A stretch of 64,000 bases of DNA from UBA6170 sp942491385 (lineage in GTDB: Bacteria > Chloroflexota > Anaerolineae > Anaerolineales > Anaerolineaceae). This document shows, piece by piece, positions 1 through 8,338 of the stretch (the stretch's first letter is position 1; each line of letters opens with the position of its first letter). The DNA lies in NCBI GenBank assembly GCA_942491385.1, contig CALOAF010000008.1, positions 124,001 to 188,000 of the forward strand. The letters are read 5' to 3'. The notes beneath the pieces are model-generated. The model was not told the DNA's origin. It saw only the letters and a list, made by a program, of their open reading frames with translations, and did not search any database. Position numbers and translations under genes: made by a program.

Positions 1-1196
1 ACACTTAAGGTGTTTACCATTTGATTTATATGGATTCGATCGTGGTGTGCAATGAATTTTATCAACTCTGATATTGGTGTTGGACCAAAAATAGCATGGT
101 TAATTGATTTATTCCATTGCTGAGGAGATAAATTTTCGATCACATTGACCAACGAAATTCTATTGGCAATAAAACGCGTTAATTCATTGGTTGCATTTCT
201 GTTGATATATCTCCTTTCTTCTGCCCATTGATCCGTTAAGGCTGCTTCAATGAAAGGGAAATCCTCAATAGTAATTGTTTGCATACGCGGGAGATTAACC
301 TCTTCGTCTACATCTGCCATGTGTGCGATGATTTCAATTAATGACCAATCATCAGATTTTGTCCGTTTGGTGTATTGATCTTTCGAGATATGCATTCTGC
401 GGAAAGAATCCATATTTGCCGCAGTGGCTCGTAAAATTGCAATGAGGGTGTTTTTTGAATCACTTAATTCAAGTTCATGCTTATTGAAATGTAGATGATT
501 AATCCAGTCCAGAAGATTTTCCATTGTCCCTGAAGAACTAAGCGGATGTAGTGATATTTCGGTCTGGTCAGGTGCTCGACCAATTAAATAGGTTGGGATC
601 CCTAAAATTTCAGCGGGAACAATATCCATATCCCATTCATTTCCAATCATGACAACCGGCTCATTCTGCCAACCCATTTTTCCTAAAATCTCCGCGATAA
701 ATTCCGGACGAGGTTTTGTAAAATGAAGTTCTTCAAAATTAGTTATATATCCAAAATTGTTTAAATCCATTCCAAGATTTGCCCACTTAATTCGATGTTC
801 AATAGCCATTTTTGGGAATAGGGGATTGGTTGCGATTACGATTTTGTGGCCTTGTTCAGATAAGTGTTTAATGACCGTTGCAGCATGAGGCACCTCACTC
901 GTCAACGGGGCTAATTTTGGAAATTCATACTCATAAAAATTATTAATTTTCTGATTGAGAATTACCTTGTCAGTTCCGATAAAAGGATAGAAGTAATCAT
1001 CGAAACATTCTTCCAGTGTTCTGGAAGGATTAACATTGTCTACCATGAGATCGGTTCCAGTAAAAATTGCAGCAGCAATCTCTGCAGGCAGGATGTAGGC
1101 AGATAAATGTTGTCCGAGACATTGAAGATAGGCTGGCAAGAAACTCTCCATTGGATTTCCAAGGAGGGTATCATCCAGATCAAATAAAATAATCAA
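1..1196 (-). CDS. HAD-family phosphatase fused to a DinB-like C-terminal domain (3' end outside the window)
   Basis: The gene begins with TTG directly after the stop codon of the upstream gene and stays open to the window edge, giving 398 visible residues. Residues 1 to about 225 form a HAD hydrolase: nucleophile motif FDLDDT (D6, D8), motif II IVIATN, a lysine in FTKPRPEF and the acidic motif GNEWDMD. From about residue 235 the protein becomes a helical DinB/YfiT-like domain with histidines in EIIAHMADVD and in IAHHDRIH, the usual metal-ligand positions of that superfamily. HAD enzymes are mostly phosphatases; the substrate here is unknown. It is the third gene of the efp operon, with no spacing to its neighbour. 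I see no ATG that could serve instead, because an in-frame stop immediately precedes the TTG. Confidence 0.8.
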   Translation of the reverse strand, partial: MIILFDLDDTLLGNPMESFLPAYLQCLGQHLSAYILPAEIAAAIFTGTDLMVDNVNPSRTLEECFDDYFYPFIGTDKVILNQKINNFYEYEFPKLAPLTSEVPHAATVIKHLSEQGHKIVIATNPLFPKMAIEHRIKWANLGMDLNNFGYITNFEELHFTKPRPEFIAEILGKMGWQNEPVVMIGNEWDMDIVPAEILGIPTYLIGRAPDQTEISLHPLSSSGTMENLLDWINHLHFNKHELELSDSKNTLIAILRATAANMDSFRRMHISKDQYTKRTKSDDWSLIEIIAHMADVDEEVNLPRMQTITIEDFPFIEAALTDQWAEERRYINRNATNELTRFIANRISLVNVIENLSPQQWNKSINHAIFGPTPISELIKFIAHHDRIHINQMVNTLS

Positions 1197-1526
1197 TTAT
1201 TTTTCCTCTAGAAAAATTTCGGGTAAAGGATGACATTGTCCACAACCGACATGGGGTTCCTTTACATTCGTTTTGCTTTTCTCACAATAAGCAGTTACAT
1301 GCATGCGTTTTATAAAGCCAAAATCCCTTTTAACCACACCAGATAATTGCATGTGTTGGCAGGCATTTGCCTGTAATATATTTGGTACTGGGCAAGACTT
1401 ACATATTTTCGTTGACCAGTTTTCTTTGGAGTTAGAATCTGTGAGCAACCGACACTCTTCAAAGTGGCGACCACGGTAATAGTCACCGAAAAAAAAGCTA
1501 CAATCCTGACCGTAAGGTGTACGCAT
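1197..1526 (-). CDS. Conserved-looking eight-cysteine small protein
   Basis: A 109-residue soluble protein with cysteines at 9, 25, 42, 45, 56, 81, 95 and 98, including two CxxC pairs (KICKSC and GCGQC). The pattern suggests zinc or an iron-sulfur cluster. I do not recognise the family. Its ATG lies two bases after the efp stop, and its own stop abuts the TTG of the HAD-DinB gene, so the three are almost certainly one transcript and translationally coupled. The coupling to efp makes a translation or stress link possible, but this is inference only. No signal peptide or membrane segment is visible. Confidence 0.7.
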   Translation of the reverse strand: MRTPYGQDCSFFFGDYYRGRHFEECRLLTDSNSKENWSTKICKSCPVPNILQANACQHMQLSGVVKRDFGFIKRMHVTAYCEKSKTNVKEPHVGCGQCHPLPEIFLEEK

Positions 1527-1528
1527 GA

Positions 1529-2092
1529 CTATTGAGTCACACGCGTTAAGTATTCACCAGTTCTTGTATCTACCCGAATAATATCCCCGGTAGAGATGAA
1601 GTAAGGAGTATTAATCGTGGTCCCAGTTTCTACCTCAACTTTTTTGGTTTGACCGGTGGCAGTGTCACCTTTTACGGCAATCTCAGCATAAGTTACTTCT
1701 AGATCTACTGAGATGGGTAATTCAACATCAATCGCTTTCGCATTATAGAAAGTGATTTTGACTTCCATATTTTCTTTAAGGAAATTAGTTGAATCAGCAA
1801 GAACTTCGGCTTGCAAAGGATATTGATCAAAAGTATCGTTATCCATAAAATAATAAAATTCTCCATCATTGTACAAATACTGAGCATTATGGTAATCGAG
1901 TCTCACATCCTGGACTTGTTGGCCGGAGTTAAAAGTTTTCTCGATCGTTGAGCCTGTAATCATATTTCTTGCTTTGATTCTGATGGTTGCTGATCCACGA
2001 CCAGACTTGTTGTGGCCATAATCCAATACTTTGTACAGATTTCCATCTAATTCAAAGGTTACACTTTTGCGAAGTTCATTGACATCAATCAT
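1529..2092 (-). CDS. efp: Translation elongation factor P
   Basis: A 187-residue protein of normal family length, with the N-terminal KOW-like domain (about 1-63) and two OB domains (to the end, finishing TGEYLTRVTQ). EF-P binds between the P and E sites of the ribosome and relieves stalling at proline runs. The loop that reaches the peptidyl-transferase centre reads HNKSGRGSA, so the tip residue is Arg32 rather than the lysine of the E. coli type. Arginine at this place is known from EF-Ps modified by rhamnosylation (EarP). Whether it is modified here cannot be told, and no earP is in the window. It is the first gene of a three-gene operon behind a good promoter at 2126-2154. Confidence 0.95.
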   Translation of the reverse strand: MIDVNELRKSVTFELDGNLYKVLDYGHNKSGRGSATIRIKARNMITGSTIEKTFNSGQQVQDVRLDYHNAQYLYNDGEFYYFMDNDTFDQYPLQAEVLADSTNFLKENMEVKITFYNAKAIDVELPISVDLEVTYAEIAVKGDTATGQTKKVEVETGTTINTPYFISTGDIIRVDTRTGEYLTRVTQ

Positions 2093-2125
2093 AAAACACC
2101 TTCTACAACTAAAATTATTAAATAA

Positions 2126-2154
2126 ATTATAGTCCAGGCACTCTTGGGTGACAA
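2126..2154 (-). promoter_or_regulatory. Sigma-70-type promoter of the efp operon
   Basis: Reading leftward, a -35 box TTGTCA (2149-2154) and a perfect -10 box TATAAT (2126-2131) are separated by 17 bases, about 35 bases upstream of the efp ATG. The region 2155-2257 between this and the hpf terminator holds nothing else I can identify. Confidence 0.7.
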
Positions 2155-2257
2155 GGTTGGATTATTGCTCTGTGATTTTTCTCAAGGGCGAAGTACTTTT
2201 ATAAACCTATTGAATCCATAGATTTTTTTAAATACTGAAAATTTGGATAAATTTAAT

Positions 2258-2285
2258 AAAAAAAATGGGCTGCATTAGCAGCCCA
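2258..2285 (-). terminator. Rho-independent terminator of the pilus-comF-hpf operon
   Basis: A perfect 8-bp stem TGGGCTGC/GCAGCCCA (2266-2285) with loop ATTA is followed, on the minus strand, by a run of eight T residues. It lies 15 bases after the hpf stop and closes the long leftward operon. Confidence 0.9.
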
Positions 2286-2300
2286 GAAGTATTTTGTAGA

Positions 2301-2864
2301 TTATCCTAACTTCGGTTCGATAATTCCGTATCTACCATCCCGACGATGATACAAAATATTAATGCTCTCGGTGTTCATATTATAGAATACGAAGAAATCC
2401 TCATGGCCTAGCATTTTCATCTGTTCAATTGCTTCTAATTCATCCATTGGGATCAAAGAGAAAGTTTTTCTACGGGTTATTTCGGGAACATCCTCTTTCT
2501 CTTCATATTCAGGTAGTTCTGCAGCCAATTCTGAAAGTGGGGTGCCATCACCTCGGCCGCGTTGACGTTTGCCTTTCAGTCGGGCGATTTGTCGTTGCAT
2601 TTTTTCAACCGATTCATCAATTGCAGCGAAGATATCGTCTGCCCGTTCTTCCGTGCGAAGAATAAAACCTTTCCCGCGAATTGTAATTTGAGCTACCTGG
2701 CGATCGGAAGCATTTCTGGCAGATTTTAGATAAGAAAGATCAACTCTGGTTTCATCAATATCATTCAAATATCGATAAAGTTTTGTGACTTTTTTGTTCA
2801 CATATTCTTCCAATCGTTCAGTCATTTTAATATTTTTGGTAAAGATATCGATCTTCGTTGCCAT
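2301..2864 (-). CDS. hpf: Ribosome hibernation-promoting factor, long form
   Basis: A 187-residue protein with the S30AE/RaiA domain in the first 110 residues (start MATKIDIFTKNIK, basic surface around GKRQRGRG) and the C-terminal dimerisation domain typical of long HPF (about 128-187, ending GRYGIIEPKLG). Long HPF joins two 70S ribosomes into inactive 100S dimers in slow growth. It follows comF by 14 bases and is the last gene before a strong terminator, so it seems to share a transcript with the pilus operon. An additional promoter inside comF cannot be excluded. Confidence 0.95.
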   Translation of the reverse strand: MATKIDIFTKNIKMTERLEEYVNKKVTKLYRYLNDIDETRVDLSYLKSARNASDRQVAQITIRGKGFILRTEERADDIFAAIDESVEKMQRQIARLKGKRQRGRGDGTPLSELAAELPEYEEKEDVPEITRRKTFSLIPMDELEAIEQMKMLGHEDFFVFYNMNTESINILYHRRDGRYGIIEPKLG

Positions 2865-2880
2865 TTTATTCCTCCTGGAT

Positions 2881-3666
2881 TCAAATTTTTTTTACAGTGA
2901 CTGCATCGTTTAAGTGATCACTAAAACCATTATGAGTATGAACAGCACGAGCCAATGTTAATGCAACTATATCCCCAGCCCCAGCAATTTTCAACGCCGA
3001 TGCACAAGCTTCTAATGTTGAACCAGTTGTTGAAACATCGTCGATGAGAATTATATTTTTACCACGTACCACAGTAGAATCTGCTAGAAAGGCTTCGGAT
3101 ACGTTATTGAAACGCTCGTGTCGATCAAGTCCTACTTGAGATCTGGTTTCTTTGAATCGACGCAGCGACTGCTTATTAATCGGTTTATTGATCATCATTG
3201 AAAATGGTAAGGCGAGTAAAAAGGACTGATTATAACCCCGCTCATGTAACCTTTTTTGACTTAATGGTACTGGTATAACCATATCAATATCCACTTTATT
3301 TTTATTGTACAGTTCAACCAGGAAATTTGCCAGCACTTCGGCTATACCAAGATCGCGATGATATTTTAGCCTTTGAATCGCTAGCGATAGAGGGGGCTGA
3401 TAATAGGAATACGATCTAATCCATTTCAGATTTGGTAAACGATCAATACAATCCTGAATATTGTGTTGTAAATAAGTGGTTGGTTCTCCACATTTATCAC
3501 AAATATTTCCTACTATCAAAAGGACCTGTGATGAACAAATTGGACAAAACCTCTCCCCAACCAATCCGCATCCAGCACAACGGGGGGGAAAAACGTAGTC
3601 CAATATTTTCCATATTGATTTGTAAAGAGGTATGCTAATAGATGGGAATTCCACCCAGAATGACAT
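2881..3666 (-). CDS. comF: ComF-family phosphoribosyltransferase-like protein
   Basis: 261 residues. The N-terminus carries a six-cysteine zinc finger (C30, C33, C41, C44, C56, C59) after the family motif VFPPRCAGCG. The second half is a type I phosphoribosyltransferase fold with VIPVPLSQKRLHERGYNQ (about 130-147) and the PRPP loop ILIDDVSTTGSTL (206-218). ComF proteins are needed for natural transformation in several bacteria, where they act in the cytoplasm on incoming single-stranded DNA together with helicase and DprA partners. It sits 13 bases behind tadC. ATG with the preceding GGAGA is the clear start. The placement behind a pilus operon suggests a link with DNA uptake. Confidence 0.9.
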   Translation of the reverse strand: MSFWVEFPSISIPLYKSIWKILDYVFPPRCAGCGLVGERFCPICSSQVLLIVGNICDKCGEPTTYLQHNIQDCIDRLPNLKWIRSYSYYQPPLSLAIQRLKYHRDLGIAEVLANFLVELYNKNKVDIDMVIPVPLSQKRLHERGYNQSFLLALPFSMMINKPINKQSLRRFKETRSQVGLDRHERFNNVSEAFLADSTVVRGKNIILIDDVSTTGSTLEACASALKIAGAGDIVALTLARAVHTHNGFSDHLNDAVTVKKI

Positions 3667-3679
3667 ATGTCTCCGTTTA

Positions 3680-4630
3680 TTAATTAAACATTCCGCCTAG
3701 CGCTGAATGCATTAATTTTATGGCTGCTGGTGTTAATAGAACAATCATTAACGATGGAAATATTAATAGTCCCATCGGGACGAGCATTTTTATCGGTGCT
3801 TTATGTGCTTCTTCCTCAGCTATCTGTCTCCTGCGCATACGCATTTGATCTGATTGAATGCGGAGAACTTTTGATAAAGAGACACCTAATTGTTCACTTT
3901 GGATAACAGCTGCCACAAAACTAGTCATCTCAGGCAAACCCACTCGATTTGACATATCTCTTAATGCCTCCCGGCGAACTTTGCCTAATTGAATTTCCTG
4001 AATTACTCTGGCGAAGGCCATAGATAGTTGGCTTTCCCATTTTTCACTGACTTTATGCATGGCAGCATCAAATCCCAAACCGGCTTCAACACAGATGGTT
4101 AATAAATCTAAAGCATCCGGCATCGCTTTTCGAATTTCTTTCTGCCTTCTAGAAATTCTTGATGATAACAACATGGTTGGAAAATAAAAACCAAGCAGTC
4201 CAAATAGCAAAGATAACAATAATTTTCTACCTAATGGCCAACCGGTTGATCCAATGGAAAGAACGAACAAAATTAATCCTCCAAAGATAACCAGGCCTAT
4301 GAATTGTGTAGCAAGAATAATTGTTGGGTCAATTGAAGATGAAACTCCTGCCAATTCCAATTTTCTCTCAATGGAGCGCATCGCGTTTTGTGGGGTGAAG
4401 CGAATTGCTATTTCTCCCATTTTTCTGGCTATGGGATAAATGACTCTTTCCTGGAATGGTAGAGAAAGTTCCAATTTTCTTAATTCGATTGGACCTTCAT
4501 CCAGGTTAAGTTCATCCAATCGATCATTAAGAATGCGGTTTTCATCAAACTGTGGGCTTCTTATCCCAATCACTGTTAGAATGACTGCAATTACCAAAAC
4601 TGAGCCTAAAACTACTATCAATATTTCCAT
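3680..4630 (-). CDS. tadC: Tad pilus inner-membrane platform protein TadC
   Basis: A 316-residue type II secretion F-domain protein. An N-terminal membrane segment (about 3-23), two central hydrophobic segments (about 108-160) and a C-terminal one (about 285-310) frame the cytoplasmic F domain, which includes MPDALDLLTICVEAGLG and the conserved EQLGVSLSKVL stretch. With TadB it forms the platform on which the ATPase drives Flp pilus assembly. It follows tadB by 21 bases. The assignment as TadC rather than TadB rests on gene order and the shorter N-terminus. Confidence 0.9.
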   Translation of the reverse strand: MEILIVVLGSVLVIAVILTVIGIRSPQFDENRILNDRLDELNLDEGPIELRKLELSLPFQERVIYPIARKMGEIAIRFTPQNAMRSIERKLELAGVSSSIDPTIILATQFIGLVIFGGLILFVLSIGSTGWPLGRKLLLSLLFGLLGFYFPTMLLSSRISRRQKEIRKAMPDALDLLTICVEAGLGFDAAMHKVSEKWESQLSMAFARVIQEIQLGKVRREALRDMSNRVGLPEMTSFVAAVIQSEQLGVSLSKVLRIQSDQMRMRRRQIAEEEAHKAPIKMLVPMGLLIFPSLMIVLLTPAAIKLMHSALGGMFN

Positions 4631-4651
4631 TATCGGACCTCCAGGTTTTTC

Positions 4652-5641
4652 TTAGACTTCAATATCACCCAATTTGTTCATTGCAAAGTAACCAGCGACG
4701 ATCAATAGGCCTGCTGAACCTAATGCGATAATTCCACAAATACCAGTTTCAGGCTTAAAAAATTCCATAATGTATTCTCTGTTAAGTAAATACAAAATTC
4801 CAACGACAAATATCGGTAATAATGCCAAGAAACGACCAGAGTACATAACCTGTGTGGTTAAAACTCTGATTTCACCTTTAATCCGGATACGTTCGCGAAT
4901 AGTATAGGAGATTGAATCTAATATTTCGGCGAGATTACCGCCAACTTCCCGTTGAACATTTATTGCCGTAATGGTTAGATCCAAATCGTCACTTGGGATC
5001 CTAATCAATAAATTATCCAATGATTTTTCCATATTAACACCGAGTTGCATTTCCTGAATAACTCTGCGGAACTCGTCACAGATAGGTGCAGGCAATTCCT
5101 TTGAAACCGCCTCCATCGCCTGCATTGTTGAAAAACCTGCTCGCAATCCATTCACCATCAAATTTAACATATCAGGTAGTTGTTGATCAAATTTGATTAA
5201 CCGCTTCCTTTGTTGAGATTTTACATACATATTTGGAAGGTATAAACCAATGGCTACACCAATTATTCCAACAATTATGTTTTGCCCTCCAACATACCAA
5301 AGGAAGAAACCTATCAATATTGCAAAGAAGATGACAAAGAATATAAATTCACCAGGTTTGAATTTTAGATCAGCTCTGGATAGATTGTTTGAGATTTTAT
5401 CCCCAATAGATGATCGATCGACTCGACTATTTATCCAATCAGTTAATGGTCGGGCTCTTTCTCTTTCTGATAAAAGATCATCATCTTCTAAGTATTTCCC
5501 CAATCTGGTCATTTCAGCAGCTCGCCGGTCAGAGAGAATTGACACCACCACGCCAGTGACGAGAAGGAGAACTGCAAAGCCACCAACGACAGATAAAATT
5601 AATATTGGGTTTATTTGATTAAGAAATTGGGCGATATCCAT
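4652..5641 (-). CDS. tadB: Tad pilus inner-membrane platform protein TadB
   Basis: 329 residues with an N-terminal transmembrane segment (about 12-34), a middle hydrophobic pair (about 98-135), the F domain with QLPDMLNLMVNGLRAGFS and EVGGNLAEILDSIS, and C-terminal membrane segments (about 270-322). It is the partner of TadC in the Flp pilus motor complex of the cytoplasmic membrane. It lies between tadA and tadC with 20-base gaps. Confidence 0.92.
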   Translation of the reverse strand: MDIAQFLNQINPILILSVVGGFAVLLLVTGVVVSILSDRRAAEMTRLGKYLEDDDLLSERERARPLTDWINSRVDRSSIGDKISNNLSRADLKFKPGEFIFFVIFFAILIGFFLWYVGGQNIIVGIIGVAIGLYLPNMYVKSQQRKRLIKFDQQLPDMLNLMVNGLRAGFSTMQAMEAVSKELPAPICDEFRRVIQEMQLGVNMEKSLDNLLIRIPSDDLDLTITAINVQREVGGNLAEILDSISYTIRERIRIKGEIRVLTTQVMYSGRFLALLPIFVVGILYLLNREYIMEFFKPETGICGIIALGSAGLLIVAGYFAMNKLGDIEV

Positions 5642-5661
5642 TGATACCTGCTTTCAAAAAA

Positions 5662-7059
5662 TTATCTGCGTCTTTCACCAATTCCAAATATTGAAGGTGA
5701 AAGATGAATTCCTGATTGTTCTATATTATCAATAAATCTTGGCCGAAGCCCGGTTGGTCTCAAGCGTCCGACAACTTTGCCATTCTCATAGCCTGCTTGT
5801 TCGAAGGTGAAAATATCAGTCATGGTGATGATTTCACCTTCCATACCTGAGACTTCTGTGACGTGGGTCACTTTTCTTGACCCATCACGCATGCGGGATT
5901 GGTGAACGATCAGGTCAATCGCTGAAGCCACTTGTTCTCGAATCGCGCGCACTGGTAAATCCATACCAGCCATTAATGTCATCGTTTCCAACCTAGCTAA
6001 TGTATCCCTTGGACTATTAGAGTGCAAAGTAGTCATTGAGCCATCGTGACCAGTATTCATTGCCTGCAACATGTCCAGCGCGGCTTCATCGCGAATTTCA
6101 CCTACGATGATACGATCTGGTCTCATACGCAATGTATTTATTACCAAATTGCGAATTGTGACCTCACCTTTGCCTTCAATATTCTGCGGCCTTGATTCTA
6201 AAGTCACAACATGTTCCTGGCGTAGTTGAAGCTCTGCCGCATTTTCCACCGTTATGATGCGCTCATCTGCTGGAATAAATCCTGATAAAATATTTAATAA
6301 AGTTGTTTTTCCAGAACCGGTACCTCCAGAGATAACCACGTTGACGCGTGATCTTACGCAAGCATCGAGAAACTGAACTGCTTCGGGGGTGATTGAACCA
6401 AAATCAATAAGATTCTCGACGGTAATTGGCGTTTTGGCAAATTTACGGATCGTTAAAACAGGACCGACTAGTGAAAGTGGGGGGATAATGGCATTTACAC
6501 GCGAACCATCAGGCAACCGCGCATCTACATACGGACTTGATTCATCGATTCTTCGACCAAGAGGGGAAACAATCCTTTCGATAATTCTCATCACATGTTC
6601 ATTATTTTCAAACGTCATTGGTTCACGTATGATCTTGCCAAAACGTTCAATGTATATATTTTTTGAACCGTTTACCATGATTTCAGTAATTGATTCATCC
6701 TCAAGTAATCGTTGTAATGGTCCAAAACCAAGAATTTCAGCAGATATTTGCTCAAACATCCTTGAGCGTTCGGGTCTCGAGAGAATGATATTCTCTTCGT
6801 TTAAAATTTGTTCAAAGAGTTCTTGAATTGTCTTCTTTACTTCCGAAGTTTGACTTACATCCATACTCGGATCAAGTGTGCTGAGCAATTTTGTTTGTAC
6901 CCTGTTTTTTAGATCCTGATAAGTATCGCTTGTCGTTGTAGGAGATGGTGCAGATACACGTCTCGATTGAAGAACTGGATTTCTTAATGGCTCAGATCCA
7001 CCAGGTTTTTGGGGAGGATTATTGGAATTTTCATTTTGAATTCGTCGTAATATCGACAT
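5662..7059 (-). CDS. tadA: Tad/Flp pilus assembly ATPase TadA (CpaF)
   Basis: A 465-residue secretion ATPase of the CpaF family. A disordered Pro/Ser-rich tail (1-45) is followed by the N-terminal domain and the RecA-like core: Walker A GGTGSGKTT (245-253), the Asp box, the Walker B region RIIVGEIRDE (316-325) and the His box MTTLHSNSPRD. It hydrolyses ATP in the cytoplasm as a hexamer to power pilin polymerisation, and in some species retraction as well. Upstream is the receiver-CpaE fusion, downstream are tadB and tadC. Confidence 0.96.
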   Translation of the reverse strand: MSILRRIQNENSNNPPQKPGGSEPLRNPVLQSRRVSAPSPTTTSDTYQDLKNRVQTKLLSTLDPSMDVSQTSEVKKTIQELFEQILNEENIILSRPERSRMFEQISAEILGFGPLQRLLEDESITEIMVNGSKNIYIERFGKIIREPMTFENNEHVMRIIERIVSPLGRRIDESSPYVDARLPDGSRVNAIIPPLSLVGPVLTIRKFAKTPITVENLIDFGSITPEAVQFLDACVRSRVNVVISGGTGSGKTTLLNILSGFIPADERIITVENAAELQLRQEHVVTLESRPQNIEGKGEVTIRNLVINTLRMRPDRIIVGEIRDEAALDMLQAMNTGHDGSMTTLHSNSPRDTLARLETMTLMAGMDLPVRAIREQVASAIDLIVHQSRMRDGSRKVTHVTEVSGMEGEIITMTDIFTFEQAGYENGKVVGRLRPTGLRPRFIDNIEQSGIHLSPSIFGIGERRR

Positions 7060-7083
7060 AATTTTTCCTTAATCTAATACAGA

Positions 7084-8289
7084 TTAAACCAAATCTTCAC
7101 TCTGAATTTTAATTCTTTCCTTCACTTTTTCACTTATGGCATAAATACTTTTACTAATCGGCGTATTTTTGTTTTCAATGATTAACGGGACACCCCTATT
7201 GATGGAAGTTGTCACAATTCTTTCTTCCAGTGGAATTACACCTTCAATGCTTTGTTTCAAACTTTCGCTAATTCTTTCGGGTGAAAGAGCGATTCTTTTA
7301 TCATAACGATTTAATACGAATAAAATTCGTTTCCGATTAATTCCGGATTGATCGGACAAACTGAGAAATGAATTTGCGCTTTTTATCGATGGAATATCTT
7401 GTGTGGCAACTAAAATAGTAATATTTGCAATATCCAGAGCTGATTGAACAACATCCGTGAGATACGGGGTTGTATCGATAATAATATACTCAAATATTCT
7501 TTGTAAATATTGAATTATTTTTTGAAATTGGTAAGCAGATACTTGATCTGCATATTCAGGTCTGGGAGGGGAAGCCAAAAATTTAATATTTGATAGTGAA
7601 TGTGTAATTAAAACTTCGTCGATGATATCAGGATCTAATTCGTCAACTCTGGGAGAGAGATCAAGAATCGTATTTCTGCCTTGCTCATTTAAGAAGATGG
7701 CGATATCTCCAAAAAGCAGGTTCCCATCTACAATGACAGATGGAGTGGATTCACTTTGTAAGGCAATAGCCAGGTTTGTTGCAATTGTTGTGCATCCAAC
7801 TCCACCTTTGGGACTATAAACAACAATAATTTTCCCTAATTTTCCTGAGCGAGCAGCAGCTGTTTCAACATTTTCAGATACGAATTGTGCTTTTTCTTTT
7901 TCCTCAATTGCTAATTTTCCAGCGAGGCGAATTGCATTGGTTAACTCATCAATTAGCGGTGGTTTAGAAAGAAAATCTCTAGCACCAGCAAGCATTGCTT
8001 GTCGCATGTAACTTGATTCATACTGAACCGAAAGGATGATAATTTGGATATGGGGATGTTTTCGCCGGATATTTTCGGTTGCCACCAAACCATCCATATC
8101 CGGCATATTGATATCCATGACGATTACTTCAGGTAATTTTTTAGTCGCAAGCTCAATGGCTTCTTTACCTGTTCTGGCTTCACCAATGATCTCAATTTTC
8201 GGATCGAATTGCAACATCCTGCGAATATTTTCTCGAGTTTCTGTGATGTCATCGGCAATAACTACCCGAATTTTTTCTGGATTCGCCAT
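7084..8289 (-). CDS. Response-regulator receiver fused to a CpaE/TadZ-type ParA-like ATPase
   Basis: 401 residues. Residues 5-120 are a CheY-like receiver with the acidic pocket DD (13-14), the phospho-acceptor Asp59 in VMDINMPDMDG and Lys109 in FLSKPP. After a linker comes a MinD/ParA-type ATPase with the deviant Walker A KGGVGCTT (161-168). TadZ/CpaE proteins place the Tad machine at a cell pole or other site, and their receiver is often degenerate. Here the aspartate and lysine are kept, so phosphorylation is possible. No cognate kinase is adjacent. It is the second gene of the pilus operon, after cpaB. Confidence 0.9.
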   Translation of the reverse strand: MANPEKIRVVIADDITETRENIRRMLQFDPKIEIIGEARTGKEAIELATKKLPEVIVMDINMPDMDGLVATENIRRKHPHIQIIILSVQYESSYMRQAMLAGARDFLSKPPLIDELTNAIRLAGKLAIEEKEKAQFVSENVETAAARSGKLGKIIVVYSPKGGVGCTTIATNLAIALQSESTPSVIVDGNLLFGDIAIFLNEQGRNTILDLSPRVDELDPDIIDEVLITHSLSNIKFLASPPRPEYADQVSAYQFQKIIQYLQRIFEYIIIDTTPYLTDVVQSALDIANITILVATQDIPSIKSANSFLSLSDQSGINRKRILFVLNRYDKRIALSPERISESLKQSIEGVIPLEERIVTTSINRGVPLIIENKNTPISKSIYAISEKVKERIKIQSEDLV

Positions 8290-8338
8290 ATCTTTCCTCT
8301 AATTCCCATTTGAAAAATCTCTGATAACGTTCAATATT

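Noticed and set aside
6389..6826. 145-residue open frame on the plus strand inside tadA
   Set aside because: Lies antisense to a highly conserved ATPase core; no ribosome site or family similarity.
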